Positions 46,570-57,404 of a stretch of DNA of 64,000 nucleotides are shown piece by piece. The notes under the pieces were generated by a model. The model was given only the letters and a program-made list of their open reading frames with translations. It did not search any database and was not told the DNA's origin. The stretch covers positions 20,434,020-20,498,019 of the forward strand of contig CM020620.1 in NCBI GenBank assembly GCA_009829735.1, in the 5' to 3' direction. Position 1 is the first letter of the stretch, and every line of letters starts with the position of its first letter. This DNA comes from Pyropia yezoensis (lineage: Eukaryota; Rhodophyta; Bangiophyceae; Bangiales; Bangiaceae). Made by a program: the position numbers and the translations under genes.

Positions 46570-46632
46570 GTGAGTCCCCTCAAGAACCTCCTGAGGCCCC
46601 CATGAGGTGCGAAAACGTGACCTCCGACGATG
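46570..46632 (-). repeat. right terminal inverted repeat of the transposon
   Basis: Read on the minus strand from 46632, the first 20 bases match the left end at 19 positions. The inner CTCAAGAACCTCCTGAGGCCC block matches with one gap. Confidence 0.55.
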
Positions 46633-48010
46633 GCGAAGAGCGGGCGGGAGGGGGCAGGATATGAGAAGACGTTTCTCCTTTTGTTCTCGAAGCTGTGTCT
46701 TGTTGCGCGCGATCAAGCACCGGGCGGGGAGAGGCTAACTCCCCGGCCGTGCACCAACAGGTCGCCCCCGACCGTCCCTGCCACTGATCTTCCCTGAACT
46801 GAAATCGCACCCTGGCCTATTCTTCAGCATGTGGCATACCCACCGACGTGGAATAACCGCGTGATTAAGACGAGGCCACATATTGTATTTTGGTGTGCAA
46901 TTCCTACTTAACTTTCGTCACAACTTGAAAGTCACCTCAGCCAATCCGACGTGCATCACACTACGCACCCGATAGTCAGTTGACTCTTGGTGTGACTAAT
47001 ACTCGCTGCTTTGGTGACTCGGATAGTCGACGAACCAACGGAGGTCTCCTTGGTCGTCATCTGTTTGGCTGTCGCTTCGTTCCAAGAATATGCAATTTCG
47101 CTGCGAAACGATATATGATACTCCATTGTCGGTTATCTATGTTGTCACGTTGGTGGGTACGCCCTGATGGTCGTTACCGGCGGGGTCTGCAATCATGAAC
47201 AGGGGTGGTAATCATGAACGCTCCTTACAACGGCGATTTTGACCTTGGTTGAGGCAGAGACCATGGACTCGGCGGCACAAACAATACTCTTTCTGGTCCG
47301 ATCCGCCCACATCCAGGCCTATACCGGGTCCTGCGCGTGCCCAACTCTAGCTCATGAAGGACGCGTCGAGTAGCCAGTGCCGTCGTCTTTCGGGATATGC
47401 GCTCCGTGTCTGCCGACGATCAATACTCTGGCTGGATGTCGCCGTCAGGACGTCTGCTGCCCCACCAAGCACACCGCATCGCACTACAAGGCGACCCCTC
47501 TCGACCCCGGTGTGCACATCCCAGCCCCCTCAGAGCACTCGCATGTCAAACAACCACACAAAGTCCGGCACCCCCCGTCGGACCCCCTCGAACCGCGCGC
47601 GCTGCCCCTCCTCCGACCACATGAGGCTCTGCGCCACCGGTGGCGGCCATGGCGAGCAGGGAGTGTCCTTTCTGTCGCCACAAGTCGGCTACGGAAGCAA
47701 CAGCGACGCTTCAAGGCGCAGTGGAGAGGCCTGCCCACGGTCTCAGCGCCAAGCAGGAGGCCCTTCTGTCTGGGTGGCTGCCCCGCGTGAGGGCCAAGGA
47801 GATGACGGTGGCCCACGGTGCCGAAAGGGCGGGGGGACAGCAGACGCCGGGCGAGTGAAGCGGCGGGGGGGGAGGAATGCGCTGGCGGCCGGTCGGCAGG
47901 AGGGGACGCAGCGGACCGGGGTCGGGTTGAGAAGGGAAGGGAGGGCGGCGGTGGTCCGCTCAGTCAAGACAGCGGGCCGTGTAGCAGAAGTCGCCTTGAA
48001 ATCGCCGGAA
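46633..48010. other. DNA between the transposon and C2, no firm gene
   Basis: A plus frame (47640-47858) starts MAAMASRECPFCRHKSA, which has a CPFC pair and a helical stretch, but it is short and unconfirmed. The last 700 bases are GC-rich. C2 is inserted at 48015/48016. Confidence 0.4.
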
Positions 48011-48015
48011 AAATC

Positions 48016-48484
48016 TGTGGCAGTATTGACCCCCAGGTAGGGGGGCAACACGTGCCATGCAAGGGGCGGCAGGCCACTAGCCTGATCCGTTCCTCCCCCT
48101 GCATTTGGGTCCATATTCCCTAAGTTTGGGATAGTTAGCTTAGTAGTAAATCCAACTTGGATTTGAGGGTTTTCTGCATTTATCGTCTTGAATTTTCGTG
48201 TGGCCCGGTGGGCAGGTGCTGGGGTGGGAGATTCTGAGTGGCGAGATTCTGAGTGGACCTTGGGGGGATAAGGGGAGGGACAGCGGGGCTTGGCCCTGCG
48301 TCCCCGTCCCGACCAAGAAACTGTTGGACCACACACCATCCTCTTGTTTGTCCGTGGGGGGTTTGCCCCACAACAGGGACAGAGTGTGTGCGACTTGCAC
48401 TTCTTCCGGTTCCCCCGACACGGGAGGCAGCCCTGGCACACCGCCCCAACTTGGGTGCCGTGTGTGCTTGTGGTTTTTGCCACA
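48016..48484 (+). repeat. 5' LTR of C2
   Basis: 469 bp, TGTGGCA...TGCCACA. It contains the tandem phrase GAGATTCTGAGTGGC / GAGATTCTGAGTGGA near 48226-48256. Confidence 0.95.
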
Positions 48485-48486
48485 TT

Positions 48487-48505
48487 TGGTGGAGCAGCAG
48501 GGGAT
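48487..48505 (+). promoter_or_regulatory. primer binding site of C2
   Basis: TGGTGGAGCAGCAGGGGAT, two bases after the LTR, identical to the site in element A despite different LTRs. Confidence 0.75.
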
Positions 48506-48603
48506 AGAGGTAAACTTTACCTCCGGGTGCACCCGGGTGTAGGGGGCCCTCTGTCTCAGAGGAACGGTGGTCTTGGACCGTGTCATACGGATCGTCAGCC
48601 AAC

Positions 48604-50550
48604 ATGGCTAGTTCGGACCCTCCGTCGTCCGGGGAGTACACGGGTGACGCACGTACTTCAGTGCCTTTGAATACTGGTGAGACACAGGTGGGTTTACCTG
48701 GGGTCGCAGAGGGACTAGAGGTCCCTCAAGCCAGCAGGACCGGAAGTACGGGCGGGCAACAGGCCACCCCGACTCAGTCGGGAGTTCACTCGGGTGACAC
48801 TTCTGATGTGGGTGGGCCGAAGTCTGGCCACCGCATGGTATACTCAACGGGAACGTCCCAAGGGGTGAGGACTGTCCCCGCGGGTTCCACTCGGGTTGGA
48901 GCCAACTTTGGCTTGGAGCCGTCGCCAACTAGGCTTTCGGAGGACGGCGGACCTCCGTTGGTCGGTGATGGGCTCGCGCCCAGGCCCCGGTTGAGACCCC
49001 TGAGGAACGTGGTTACCCCTCAGGTGGACTCCCGGAGGCGGACCGAGACTCAACTGGAGTCGTCAATCCCCTCCTCGCGGAAACTGTCCGTCGGGAGGCG
49101 ACCAATGTGTTGCGGCAGACTTTGCCGGACCTGGTGGTCACGATGACGAATACTATTCTGAATCAGATTGTGGCGAGTTTGCCAGATGGCCTTAATGTCC
49201 AGACCGGATTGGGGCTTTCGAGCCCACAGGCGCAGGGGGAATCTCTCCTGACGCCTACCTCGGGTCGCCCCGAACTGGGGGCGACACCTGTGACTCCCAA
49301 CGAGGGAGCCACACCATACTCGGTGGGGCGTACGCCCTTCACGGGGGAGTTCCCCTCGGAAACGCCGGCGGCTACACCAAGCTCGCCGTACCAGACTACA
49401 GGCACTGAGGGTGGACTTACCCCAGTGCCACAGCGGCTGTTCCCTCAACGTGAGGTGCCGCCCAAGATTCAGGTAGCCAACCCGGTCTACCAGCGGATCT
49501 TTGACTGTGAGACCTACGCCCTCCACAACAAGTCGGTGGCGTATGGTCCTGACCAGGCCCGAGCTATGGGCCGTGCCAAGAAGAATGCACTTCATTCTTT
49601 TGGGCACAGAGCGGAGTGGGACGGAACTCCCCCCCTCCGTGTCTTTGAGTTCCTATGTCGTTTCACAAAAGCCTGTGACGACAATGCCATAAGTGAAGGC
49701 ATGGCTTTCTACATGCTACAGGGGTTTACGAAGGGAGACCTGCGGACAGAACTTATGTCCGTCATGCCTAGCTCCTCAAGTGGAGGCGCTGGGGAGGTGA
49801 CGTCCTATTTGGAGCTCGTCAACTGGTTGTTGAGAGCCACGGTTTGATGAGGCAGCGTTGGCTTCTCAAGTCGAGGAGTTTACGCAAGCCCATCAGGAAG
49901 AGGCGGAGGACGAGTTGTCCTTTGCGGAGCGAGTCCGTAAGCTGAACAATCTTTGTGGGTTTCTTCATCCACAAGCTGTGGTGAAGAGTCGGTTTGTGGA
50001 GGGACTCCATTGGTCAGTCCGGATGGAGACCCGGGAGCATAACACTGCCCGGGCGACCCTGGCCGAGTTGGCCAGGTTCGCCTATCGCAGAGGCGAGGCC
50101 TACCGCAAGTTGCGGGAGGAACAACGCCAGGAGCGTCAGGCCGAGTTGGCCAAGGAACGGGAGGAGGCGCGCCAAGCCAGAGAGTTGAGAGAGGCACGCC
50201 GAATCCGCAAGGAGAGGGTGGTAGCTGCCGTGGGAACTTCCCAGGGTACCTCTTCGTCTTCCCCAGTTGGGAAGACCCCTCCGGGAACTGACCATCGGTG
50301 TTGGAACTGCAACTCCGATGGACACTGGGCATATGATTGCCCCAAGTTGAGTAAACGCATCCAACAACTTGTTAGGAATGCGAGTAAGAAGTCGGCTACG
50401 AGCGAAGTACGTTCACGCCGCGAGGGTGGGTCTCGACCGGTCGTCGCGGTCGCCACACCCTCGGCGGAGGAGGCGGACACGTCGTCCTCGGACTCGTCGT
50501 CTTCCTCCCCGCCCTCAGATTCGGACGCCAAGTCGGCGGGAAACGAATGA
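48604..50550 (+). pseudogene. gag: C2 gag (two frames plus a one-base deletion)
   Basis: Starts at ATG 48604 (MASSDPPSSGEY). A one-base deletion near 48982 relative to C1 (a run of C residues) shifts the frame, and the capsid-like part then reads from about 49000 to a TGA at 49845-49847. That stop is in the ACG GTT TGA site shared with C1. The second gag frame then carries the Arg/Glu helix and the knuckle CWNCNSDGHWAYDC (near 50305), and ends with TGA overlapping the pol ATG. Apart from the deletion it is like C1. Confidence 0.85.
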
Positions 50551-53500
50551 CCGTTGGAGCTGGCCGTCCGAAGCTCATAACGGCAGCCTCGGCCAAGTGC
50601 GCCAGGAGGACGAACCAACCGTGCCGGATACTGCGGCGACCTAAGGGAGTCCGCCCACCTCGGGTAGGACTCCCCAAGAACGTAAACCCACGTCGGGTCA
50701 TCGCGGTGCTGACGGGTGAGAACTTCCAGGTGGCTGGACGGGTGCAACTTGCCCCCGGCCGCGCCTGTTGTGCCCGTATCGTGCTTGATACCGGGTCAGG
50801 AGCCTCCTTGATACGCAAGTCGCTATTACCAAAGGAGGTGAAGCTCCAACGCTGGAGGTCCAAGGCTGACCATATGATTGACATCAATGGTGGGGTACTT
50901 CCCATCGTTGGTGCCGTGACCCTACCAACTAGGTTGGGGACCCATGAGGTCGACGTGACCTATGGTGTAGTTGACAATAAATCGGTACCCCTGCTTCTGG
51001 GTACCCCTTATGTCGTAACACATGTGCCTTTGATTTGTAGCCCGGAGTACTGGGTCAAGTTGATGAATGGGGAGACTATCCCCATCCTTGGTAAGGGAAA
51101 GTCTGTGGCTCCTGTGACAGTCTCACAGTCGAAGCCTGTTTGCTCTGTGAGGGAAGGGTTTACTGCTACCCTGCGTTTAGCCCGCAAAGTCACGTTGCCC
51201 CCCAACTCGGTGGCGCACGTTGACGTTGTAACTGATTTTTCGGGGAACGGGTTGGTGCACCCTAACCCCCGTCTTGCTCGCAAGCACCAAGTGCATGTTG
51301 CCCTTGGCACGATGGACTCCAAAGCCGGAGTCCCGTGGAGGATCCAGGTTATGAACCTGAGTCCGACGCCCAAGTACTTCAAGTCGGGATCCAAGTTCGG
51401 CTATATCGACCAACATGAGGGACCGGTAGTAGCGGTCACCCTCAACGCGGGCGCAAGTAGCGACCCGAAGTCCGGAAAGGAGAAGCATCAAGCCAAGTCG
51501 GCCACCTCTCCTCGGCCCCATGGGAACATGGAGGGTGTTCCCCCCAGGTTGAGGGTTCAAGTTGAACGCCTCTTGGACCAATATCACAAGTTGTGGGATG
51601 GTCAATTGGGACTCATGAGAGCTACCCAACACCGGATCGAGTTGAAGCCCGGTGCACCCCCTATACGCCAACAACCGTATAGGGGAGGACCCCGTTCAAG
51701 AACCCTCGTTAAGGAGCAAGTTGCTCGCATGGAGGCCCTCGATGTGATCGAGGCCAGCAACGCCGAGTGGGCGAGTCCGGTGGTTATAGTCCCCAAAGTT
51801 GATGGGACCCCCCGGTTTTGTATCGACTACCGTAAGCTCAACGAGAGCACGTTGAAGGACAGTTATCCCCTACCTAGGATGGATGACTGTCTGGACTCTC
51901 TGGGGGAGGCGAACGTGTTCTCTACCCTGGACTGTAACGCGGGGTACTGGCAAATTCCCATTGCCCCGGAGGACAGGCATAAAACTACCTTTACCTGTCA
52001 CTGTGGTACCTACCAGTGCAAGCGCCTACCGTTTGGTCTGTGTAACGCGCCGGCAACTTTCCAGCGCGCTATGGACATGATTATGGCCGGAGAACGGTGG
52101 CAGATCTGTCTCGTGTACCTAGACGACATCCTTGTGTTCTCCCGAAGTCCGGAGGAACACATTGGCCATCTTGGCCAGGTGTTCAAGCTACTTGCTGACG
52201 CCGGTGTGTCACTGAAGGCGAGTAAGTGCCACCTCTTCACTCAAGAGGTGGAGTACTTGGGACATGTTGTCCGTCCGGGGCGTCTCAGTGTTAACGAGAA
52301 GAACTTGAGGGCCATACGTAAGGCTCAGTACCCCCGGACCCAGACCCAGATGAGGAGCTTCCTCGGGATGTGTAACGTGTACCGACGTTTCACCAAGGTC
52401 TTCGCCAAGGTGGCGAAGCCGTTGAATGAGCTAGTGAGCTCAACGCTACCGAAGAACCTGCCTCCCCCAAGTCGGGTGGAGCAGGAATCCTTTGAGGCCC
52501 TTCGGGACCTTCTGCTGAAGCCCCCCATCTTGGCAATTCCCAGGTTGGGAGGCCACTACATCCTGGATGTGGACGCTAGCTACGACCAACTTGGTTGTGT
52601 GTTGCTTCAGCAGCAGCCGGACAAGGAGTACTTGCCGGTGGGATACTTCAGTAAGGGGCTGAACTCGGCCGAGAAGAACTACGGAGTCACCGAGTTGGAA
52701 GGACTCGCAGTGGTATGGGCGGTGACGTCACTTCGTCACTACCTAGAGGGTGAGAAGTTCCTCATCCGCTGTGACCACCGCGCGTTGCAGTTTATCTTCA
52801 AGACGGACTGTACGATCACTCGTCTCAACCGGTGGAGGGTGCGACTGGCACCCTTCAACTTTGACATTGAGTACCGACCTGGCAGGCAACATGCCCTTGC
52901 CGATGGCCTCTCTCTGGTAACCACCGAGGGGCTGGACACTAACCCAGTCGATGAGGAAATCCCCATCGTGGGGGTAGTCACGCGCTCGGGTCAGGCGTTG
53001 AACCCCGAGGCGCCAGGGAACAAGAAGTACTTGCCCCTGTCCCTGGACGAGGTGGTGAAGGCCCAGGCCGAGGATCCCTTCTGCAAGTCGCAGAGGGATA
53101 CACTGGATACAGTGGCGGAGACGCGGTTCTTTCTGGGAGACGATGGCATCCTCATGAGGAGGGGGGTATTCCAGGGGACCGAACAACTTGTCGTCCCCGC
53201 ATCCTTCAAGGACAGTATCCTTGAGAGGGAGCACAACGCTCCCACGGGTGGACACCTGGGGTCTAGTAAACTGTACCAGACCCTGAGGACCAGGTACTAC
53301 TGGCCGTCCATGGTGGTGGACATCTAGAGTTGGGTGGCTGCCTGCACAAGTTGTGCACAGAACCGTCTGATGGAACGGCGGCCTAGTACGGCTATGCTAT
53401 TGTTCCCGGCCAAGGAGCCCTTCGCCGCGTTGGCGATGGACATCCTTGGGCCACTGCCAGTGACCGAGGAAGGCAACCAGTACCTCCTGGTCATCTGTGA

Positions 53501-54530
53501 CCGCTTCACGAAACTTACGCGAGCGATCCCACTGGCAGAGATCACGGCCATGTCGGTCGTGTCAGCCTTCCTAGATCACTGGGTTGCCGCGTATGGCATC
53601 CCAGATAGTACACTATCGGACAATGGACCGCAATTTGCGTCTGTACTGTTTCAGGGAGTGCTGGATATGTTGGGGGTTAAGGCAAACTATGCCACCCCCT
53701 ACCACCCACAAACTAATGGGCAGGTGGAGCGCTTCAACAAAACTATTGTTAGGCAGCTGCGCCACTATGTGAGTGAGCATGTGAAGACGTGGGACCAATA
53801 CATTTCTATTCTTACTACTGCCTACAATTCGCAGGTTCACTCATCTACAGGGGAAGTACCCCTCGCTTTTGTGACCCCCCGTCGTGTGCGGTCTATTGCC
53901 GTGCGGCGGTCGCTCCCAACTAGGGAGGATGGTGGCAGTACGCCTACTCCTACTGAGAGTAAGGCGGAGTTCGCTGCTAGGCTTGAAAACCTCATCCCTA
54001 AAGTCAGCGCTGAGATGGACAAAGCACAAAAGCGCTACAAGCGTACCTTTGACAAAAAGGTGCGCAATGCTAAGCATGTCCCCGAGCAGGGTGACTGGGT
54101 GCTGGTACACTCGCACACCCCAACTGGGGGTAAGCTGGTATTCCAGACGAAGGGACCGTACCAGGTCCTTCGTACTGATGGGCGGCGCTTCACCATCGAA
54201 AGTGACGATGGGGTCCGCACAGTGAACGGACAAGACGTGGTCAAAGTTGCACCACCGCCTGCAGGCGACCCAGCTTGGGCACGTGCGTTGGAGTCGTGGC
54301 GCCTCCCCTCACTGCCTGCGGCCAAACAGGGCCCGCAGGAGTACGTGTTCGATAAGTTCATCGACCACGGATGGGATGAAGACACTGACCGCCTCATGTT
54401 GAGGGTGCGTTGGTTTGGCTACAAAGCCAAGGATGATACATGGGAGTATGTGGAGGACCTTCCCGCTGAGAAAGTCCGGGCGTACTGTGCCCGGAATGAG
54501 ATAGACCCTAACAGCCCTCCCTCAACGTGA
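50547..54530 (+). pseudogene. pol: C2 pol polyprotein with one stop codon
   Basis: One frame of 1327 codons broken only by TAG at 53325-53327 (TAC in C1), inside the integrase zinc finger. Protease DTGSGAS near residue 80; RT with YLDD (LVYLDDILVFS) at about 52115; RNase H with DVDASYDQLG, ELEGLAVVW and CDHRALQF; integrase GGHLGSSKLY...CTSCAQNR, MDILGPL, SDNGPQF and GQVERFNK; chromodomain near the end (FDKFIDHGWDEDTDRLMLRVRW). Unlike element A, protease and RT are continuous, with no stop between them. The start overlaps the gag stop as ATGA, an arrangement suited to reinitiation. Confidence 0.95.
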
Positions 54531-54641
54531 GGGAAGGCCGAGCAACAGTGCCAAGAGAGTGCTTCAAGTCGAAGTGGTACGCAGAGTGGCTTTTAACTAC
54601 AGCCCTAACCCTCACACTCTCACAACAAAGGCAGCTGCCAA

Positions 54642-56585
54642 CTAGGCACGCATGCTAGACTCTCCCACTCCACGGCCCTCGCCCTCCCGTGGAGGCGAGC
54701 GGCGAGACCCACGCCGATAACGGTCTCCACTCGTTGGAGGGGGCGGCAGCTCCAAGTCGGAACCGTCGCGCCCCTCACGGTCGCGCAAGTGGCGCCGACC
54801 GTGACTACTCTTCTGCCTGGTCTTGCGCGCAAGTTTGCGACGCAGACGCTGGACAGACTCCGTCTCCGACGGGGTAGAGGACTCCGAGACGGAGTAAGAC
54901 AACTCGTCTTCCGACACGGAGGGAGAGCGCCGAGAGTGTCGGCGACGACGGCGAGGAGGCGAGTATGCCCGGCTCGCGCGACGTTTGCCACGCCCAAGTG
55001 GGGCTGGCTGGGGCATAATAGCCCCAATACGAGCCAACTCGGCTGTCATAAACTCCGCCACCGACTCGCAACTCGCGGTCGCCACTGCAGTACGAACGCG
55101 CTCCTCAAGTTGAGGAGTCTCGGAACTCTGTAGGGTTGCGGTCGACGCGGCCAACCAGGAAATGGTGCGCACCAACGTGGTGATCATCATCTCTGAGGTT
55201 AGAGGCATGGGCGGCAACACCAACTTGGGGTATACCGTCAGGAGGGTGGCCCCCAAGTTGGGGGACACCGGGGTGGAAGACTCCACGGCCACGCTGATCG
55301 GGATGTTCCCGTGAGGTTGGAAAGGAACAGGAGGAAGCGGAGGGGCCCGCCGAGGTGGCGGTACCCGGGTGTAACTGCGACCCCGACTTGGGGCTCCCGC
55401 AGTGGGTTGAGTCATGTGGTCATCATAGGACGGCACGGCCATAACCCTGGCCTTGTCCGGGGGTGGCGCAGTGTGGCGATCCACCCCCGGGGCATACGGG
55501 TAGTCCCCGATGCCCAATCCCTCTCGTAGGACCACACGGCCGTCGTGAAGTTCACGAGCGACCCACACGAACTGGCGAAGAGCGCCATCGTCCTTGGGCC
55601 CACGAGTGGGGCGGCACAACTTGTGCTCAATGCTCTCCCACTCGATAAACTTGTGAAGGCGGAGCATCTCCTCACGTAGAGTGAGTTGTCCTGATGAGCA
55701 CCCCTCAGCAACTAGCTGAGGGGTGAGCTGTTCCAAACCCTGGATGAGCCGGAGGGGGAGATGCCAGAGCATCCCCCGCCGCTGAACACAGGACACCCAG
55801 GTCGACATGACCTCGAGGAGCCACTGGGTGGCCAACATGGCCCACACCAGGTGATCAGGGGCAGCCGTCAACATGACGGAGCCGAAGTGGTCAAGCAACC
55901 GGGGCAACAACGCCGGGAACCCGTAGGGCACCTCAACTTGAGGCCACCACTCGGGCTTCTTCGGATAGCACTGCTCCTTACTGGCAGCAGACTGTTGAGG
56001 AAACTCAAGTTGAGCCGAGGTCACCAAGTAGGGACCTCGCCGGAAGTCTTTCTCCATCCGCACATCAAAGTGATGAGTGTGCGGATCGGCCTCGTGGAGG
56101 TACGGTGGGCGAGTTGCCACAGCGTCCCACGTGAAGGTCGGCAAGTCGCCGGGACCCGGGATAGTTCCCCCGCGGTCCACCATGGCCTTGGCACGTTGGA
56201 CGTCTTCAACCTCCTCGTCGTCTAGGAAGGCAAACTGGTCCGTCCTGAAGCCGGCCGGGAACCTGACCCTACGGGGATACTTCTCCCGTAGGCGGTCCCA
56301 TACCCGGCCCATCGCTGCGCCAAGTCGGCCACAGCGAAGAACAGTCAACCCCTCCTCATAAAGAGGCCAAGCGGGGTAAAACCACCGCCCCAAGGCCTCA
56401 CGCGGGACAACTTGTCCCGCCTCCGGGGGAGATCCCGCCGTCAACCCAAAGCCGGGTGACGCGGGAGTCCCATCCCCCGGAGCGATCGCGGAGCCCCCGC
56501 CGGAAGTCCCGGCGGGTGCTGCACCGTAGGTGGGGTCCTCCATACGCTCGTCAAGAGAATCCGTCTCCACTCCCGGAGTCGCCAT
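54642..56585 (-). CDS. C2 antisense ORF (647 aa), intact accessory protein of unknown function
   Basis: Minus-strand ORF between pol and the 3' LTR, from ATG 56585 (MATPGVETD) to a stop at 54642, open throughout. It has a Gly/Ala/Pro-rich N-terminus of about 65 residues and a globular-looking region (about 70-370). That region includes WFYPAWPLYEEGLTVLRCG, YPKKPEWWPQVEVPYGFP and LATQWLLEVMST. A Pro-rich linker, a helical block and an Arg/Ser tail (YSPPRRRRRHSRR) follow. The frame is also open upstream through the LTR, but this ATG is conserved in C1. It follows the palindrome TCTCCCCAAGTTGGGGAGA (56589-56607) by three bases. Blocks align with the antisense ORF of family A. The tail suggests RNA or nuclear association; no enzyme motif or membrane span was seen. 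It needs a promoter on the minus strand, probably in the 3' LTR or the 340 bases between. Confidence 0.8.
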   Translation of the reverse strand: MATPGVETDSLDERMEDPTYGAAPAGTSGGGSAIAPGDGTPASPGFGLTAGSPPEAGQVVPREALGRWFYPAWPLYEEGLTVLRCGRLGAAMGRVWDRLREKYPRRVRFPAGFRTDQFAFLDDEEVEDVQRAKAMVDRGGTIPGPGDLPTFTWDAVATRPPYLHEADPHTHHFDVRMEKDFRRGPYLVTSAQLEFPQQSAASKEQCYPKKPEWWPQVEVPYGFPALLPRLLDHFGSVMLTAAPDHLVWAMLATQWLLEVMSTWVSCVQRRGMLWHLPLRLIQGLEQLTPQLVAEGCSSGQLTLREEMLRLHKFIEWESIEHKLCRPTRGPKDDGALRQFVWVARELHDGRVVLREGLGIGDYPYAPGVDRHTAPPPDKARVMAVPSYDDHMTQPTAGAPSRGRSYTRVPPPRRAPPLPPVPFQPHGNIPISVAVESSTPVSPNLGATLLTVYPKLVLPPMPLTSEMMITTLVRTISWLAASTATLQSSETPQLEERVRTAVATASCESVAEFMTAELARIGAIMPQPAPLGRGKRRASRAYSPPRRRRRHSRRSPSVSEDELSYSVSESSTPSETESVQRLRRKLARKTRQKSSHGRRHLRDREGRDGSDLELPPPPTSGDRYRRGSRRSPPREGEGRGVGESSMRA

Positions 56586-56923
56586 GACTCTCCCCAAGTT
56601 GGGGAGAGACGCTCTGGCTATCGCAGCACGAGACCCGCCTCGAGTTGAGGGGGACTCGGATCGTGGGTATACGGGTGGCCTCCCCAGCGTGGGGCGGCCC
56701 AGTGGAAAGTGAAGTGGAGGTGGTGGTGATGGTGAAGTGTGAACTGAGGAGAGCAAGCTGCCGAGTGGGCAAGCTTGAGGAGAGGGGCGGTCAACGTGAC
56801 CGCCTCCACATCCGCGATACGTACACGCTGGGGGACAGCAAGTCGCGCCCCCAACGCCGAGACGTGCGTTTACGCACCCCCCCACAGGGCCGACCGGGTC
56901 GGTCGGAACTGAGGAGAGGGGAG

Positions 56924-57392
56924 TGTGGCAGTATTGACCCCCAGGTAGGGGGGCAACACGTGCCATGCACGGGGCGGCAGGCCACTAGCCTGATCCGTTC
57001 CTCCCCCTGCATTTGGGTCCATATTCCCTAAGTTTGGGATAGTTAGCTTAGTAGTAAATCCAACTTGGATTTGAGGGTTTTCTGCATTTATCGTCTTGAA
57101 TTTTCGTGTGGCCCGGTGGGCAGGTGCTGGGGTGGGAGATTCTGAGTGGCGAGATTCTGAGTGGACCCTGGGGGGATAAGGGGAGGGACAGCGGGGCTTG
57201 GCCCTGCGTCCCCGTCCCGACCAAGAAACTGTTGGACCACACACCATCCTCTTGTTTGTCCGTGGGGGGTTTGCCCCACAACAGGAACAGAGTGTGTGCG
57301 ACTTGCACTTCTTCCGGTTCCCCCGACACGGGAGGCAGCCCTGGCACACCGCCCCAACTTGGGTGCCGTGTGTGCTTGTGGTTTTTGCCACA
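56924..57392 (+). repeat. 3' LTR of C2
   Basis: 469 bp. It differs from the 5' LTR at about three positions (near 56969, 57168 and 57285). Confidence 0.95.
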
Positions 57393-57404
57393 AAATCGAT
57401 GTTG

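Larger units (their letters stand above)
16364..46632. mobile_element. large Plavaka/CACTA-like terminal-inverted-repeat transposon carrying nested retrotransposons
   Basis: CATCGTCGGAGGTCAGGTTT at 16364-16383 is matched in inverted orientation by CATCGTCGGAGGTCACGTTT (46632 down to 46613). Similarity continues inward, with CAAGA.CCTC.T.AG.CCCCC on both sides, and stops outside these points. Between the ends are two divergent genes (gene H, minus; Plavaka-like transposase, plus) and a tandem-repeat region. Removing retrotransposon C1 and its duplicated target leaves about 11.2 kb. Motifs such as AGGACGTCACAAGA (16474 and 39264) and repeated AAGACC near the left end look like the subterminal repeats typical of CACTA-type elements. 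The exact termini and target duplication were not resolved. Confidence 0.55.
48016..57392 (+). mobile_element. C2: Ty3-type chromovirus LTR retrotransposon (family C), nearly intact
   Basis: Complete 9377-bp element: 469-bp LTRs (48016-48484 and 56924-57392), TSD AAATC (48011-48015 and 57393-57397), primer site, gag, pol, antisense ORF, purine tract (GAGGAGAGGGGAG) and 3' LTR. The LTRs differ at about three positions, so insertion is recent. Damage is limited to a one-base deletion in gag near 48982 and a TAG in integrase. It lies in inverted orientation to C1, so the two copies form roughly 9.4-kb inverted arms. Confidence 0.95.
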
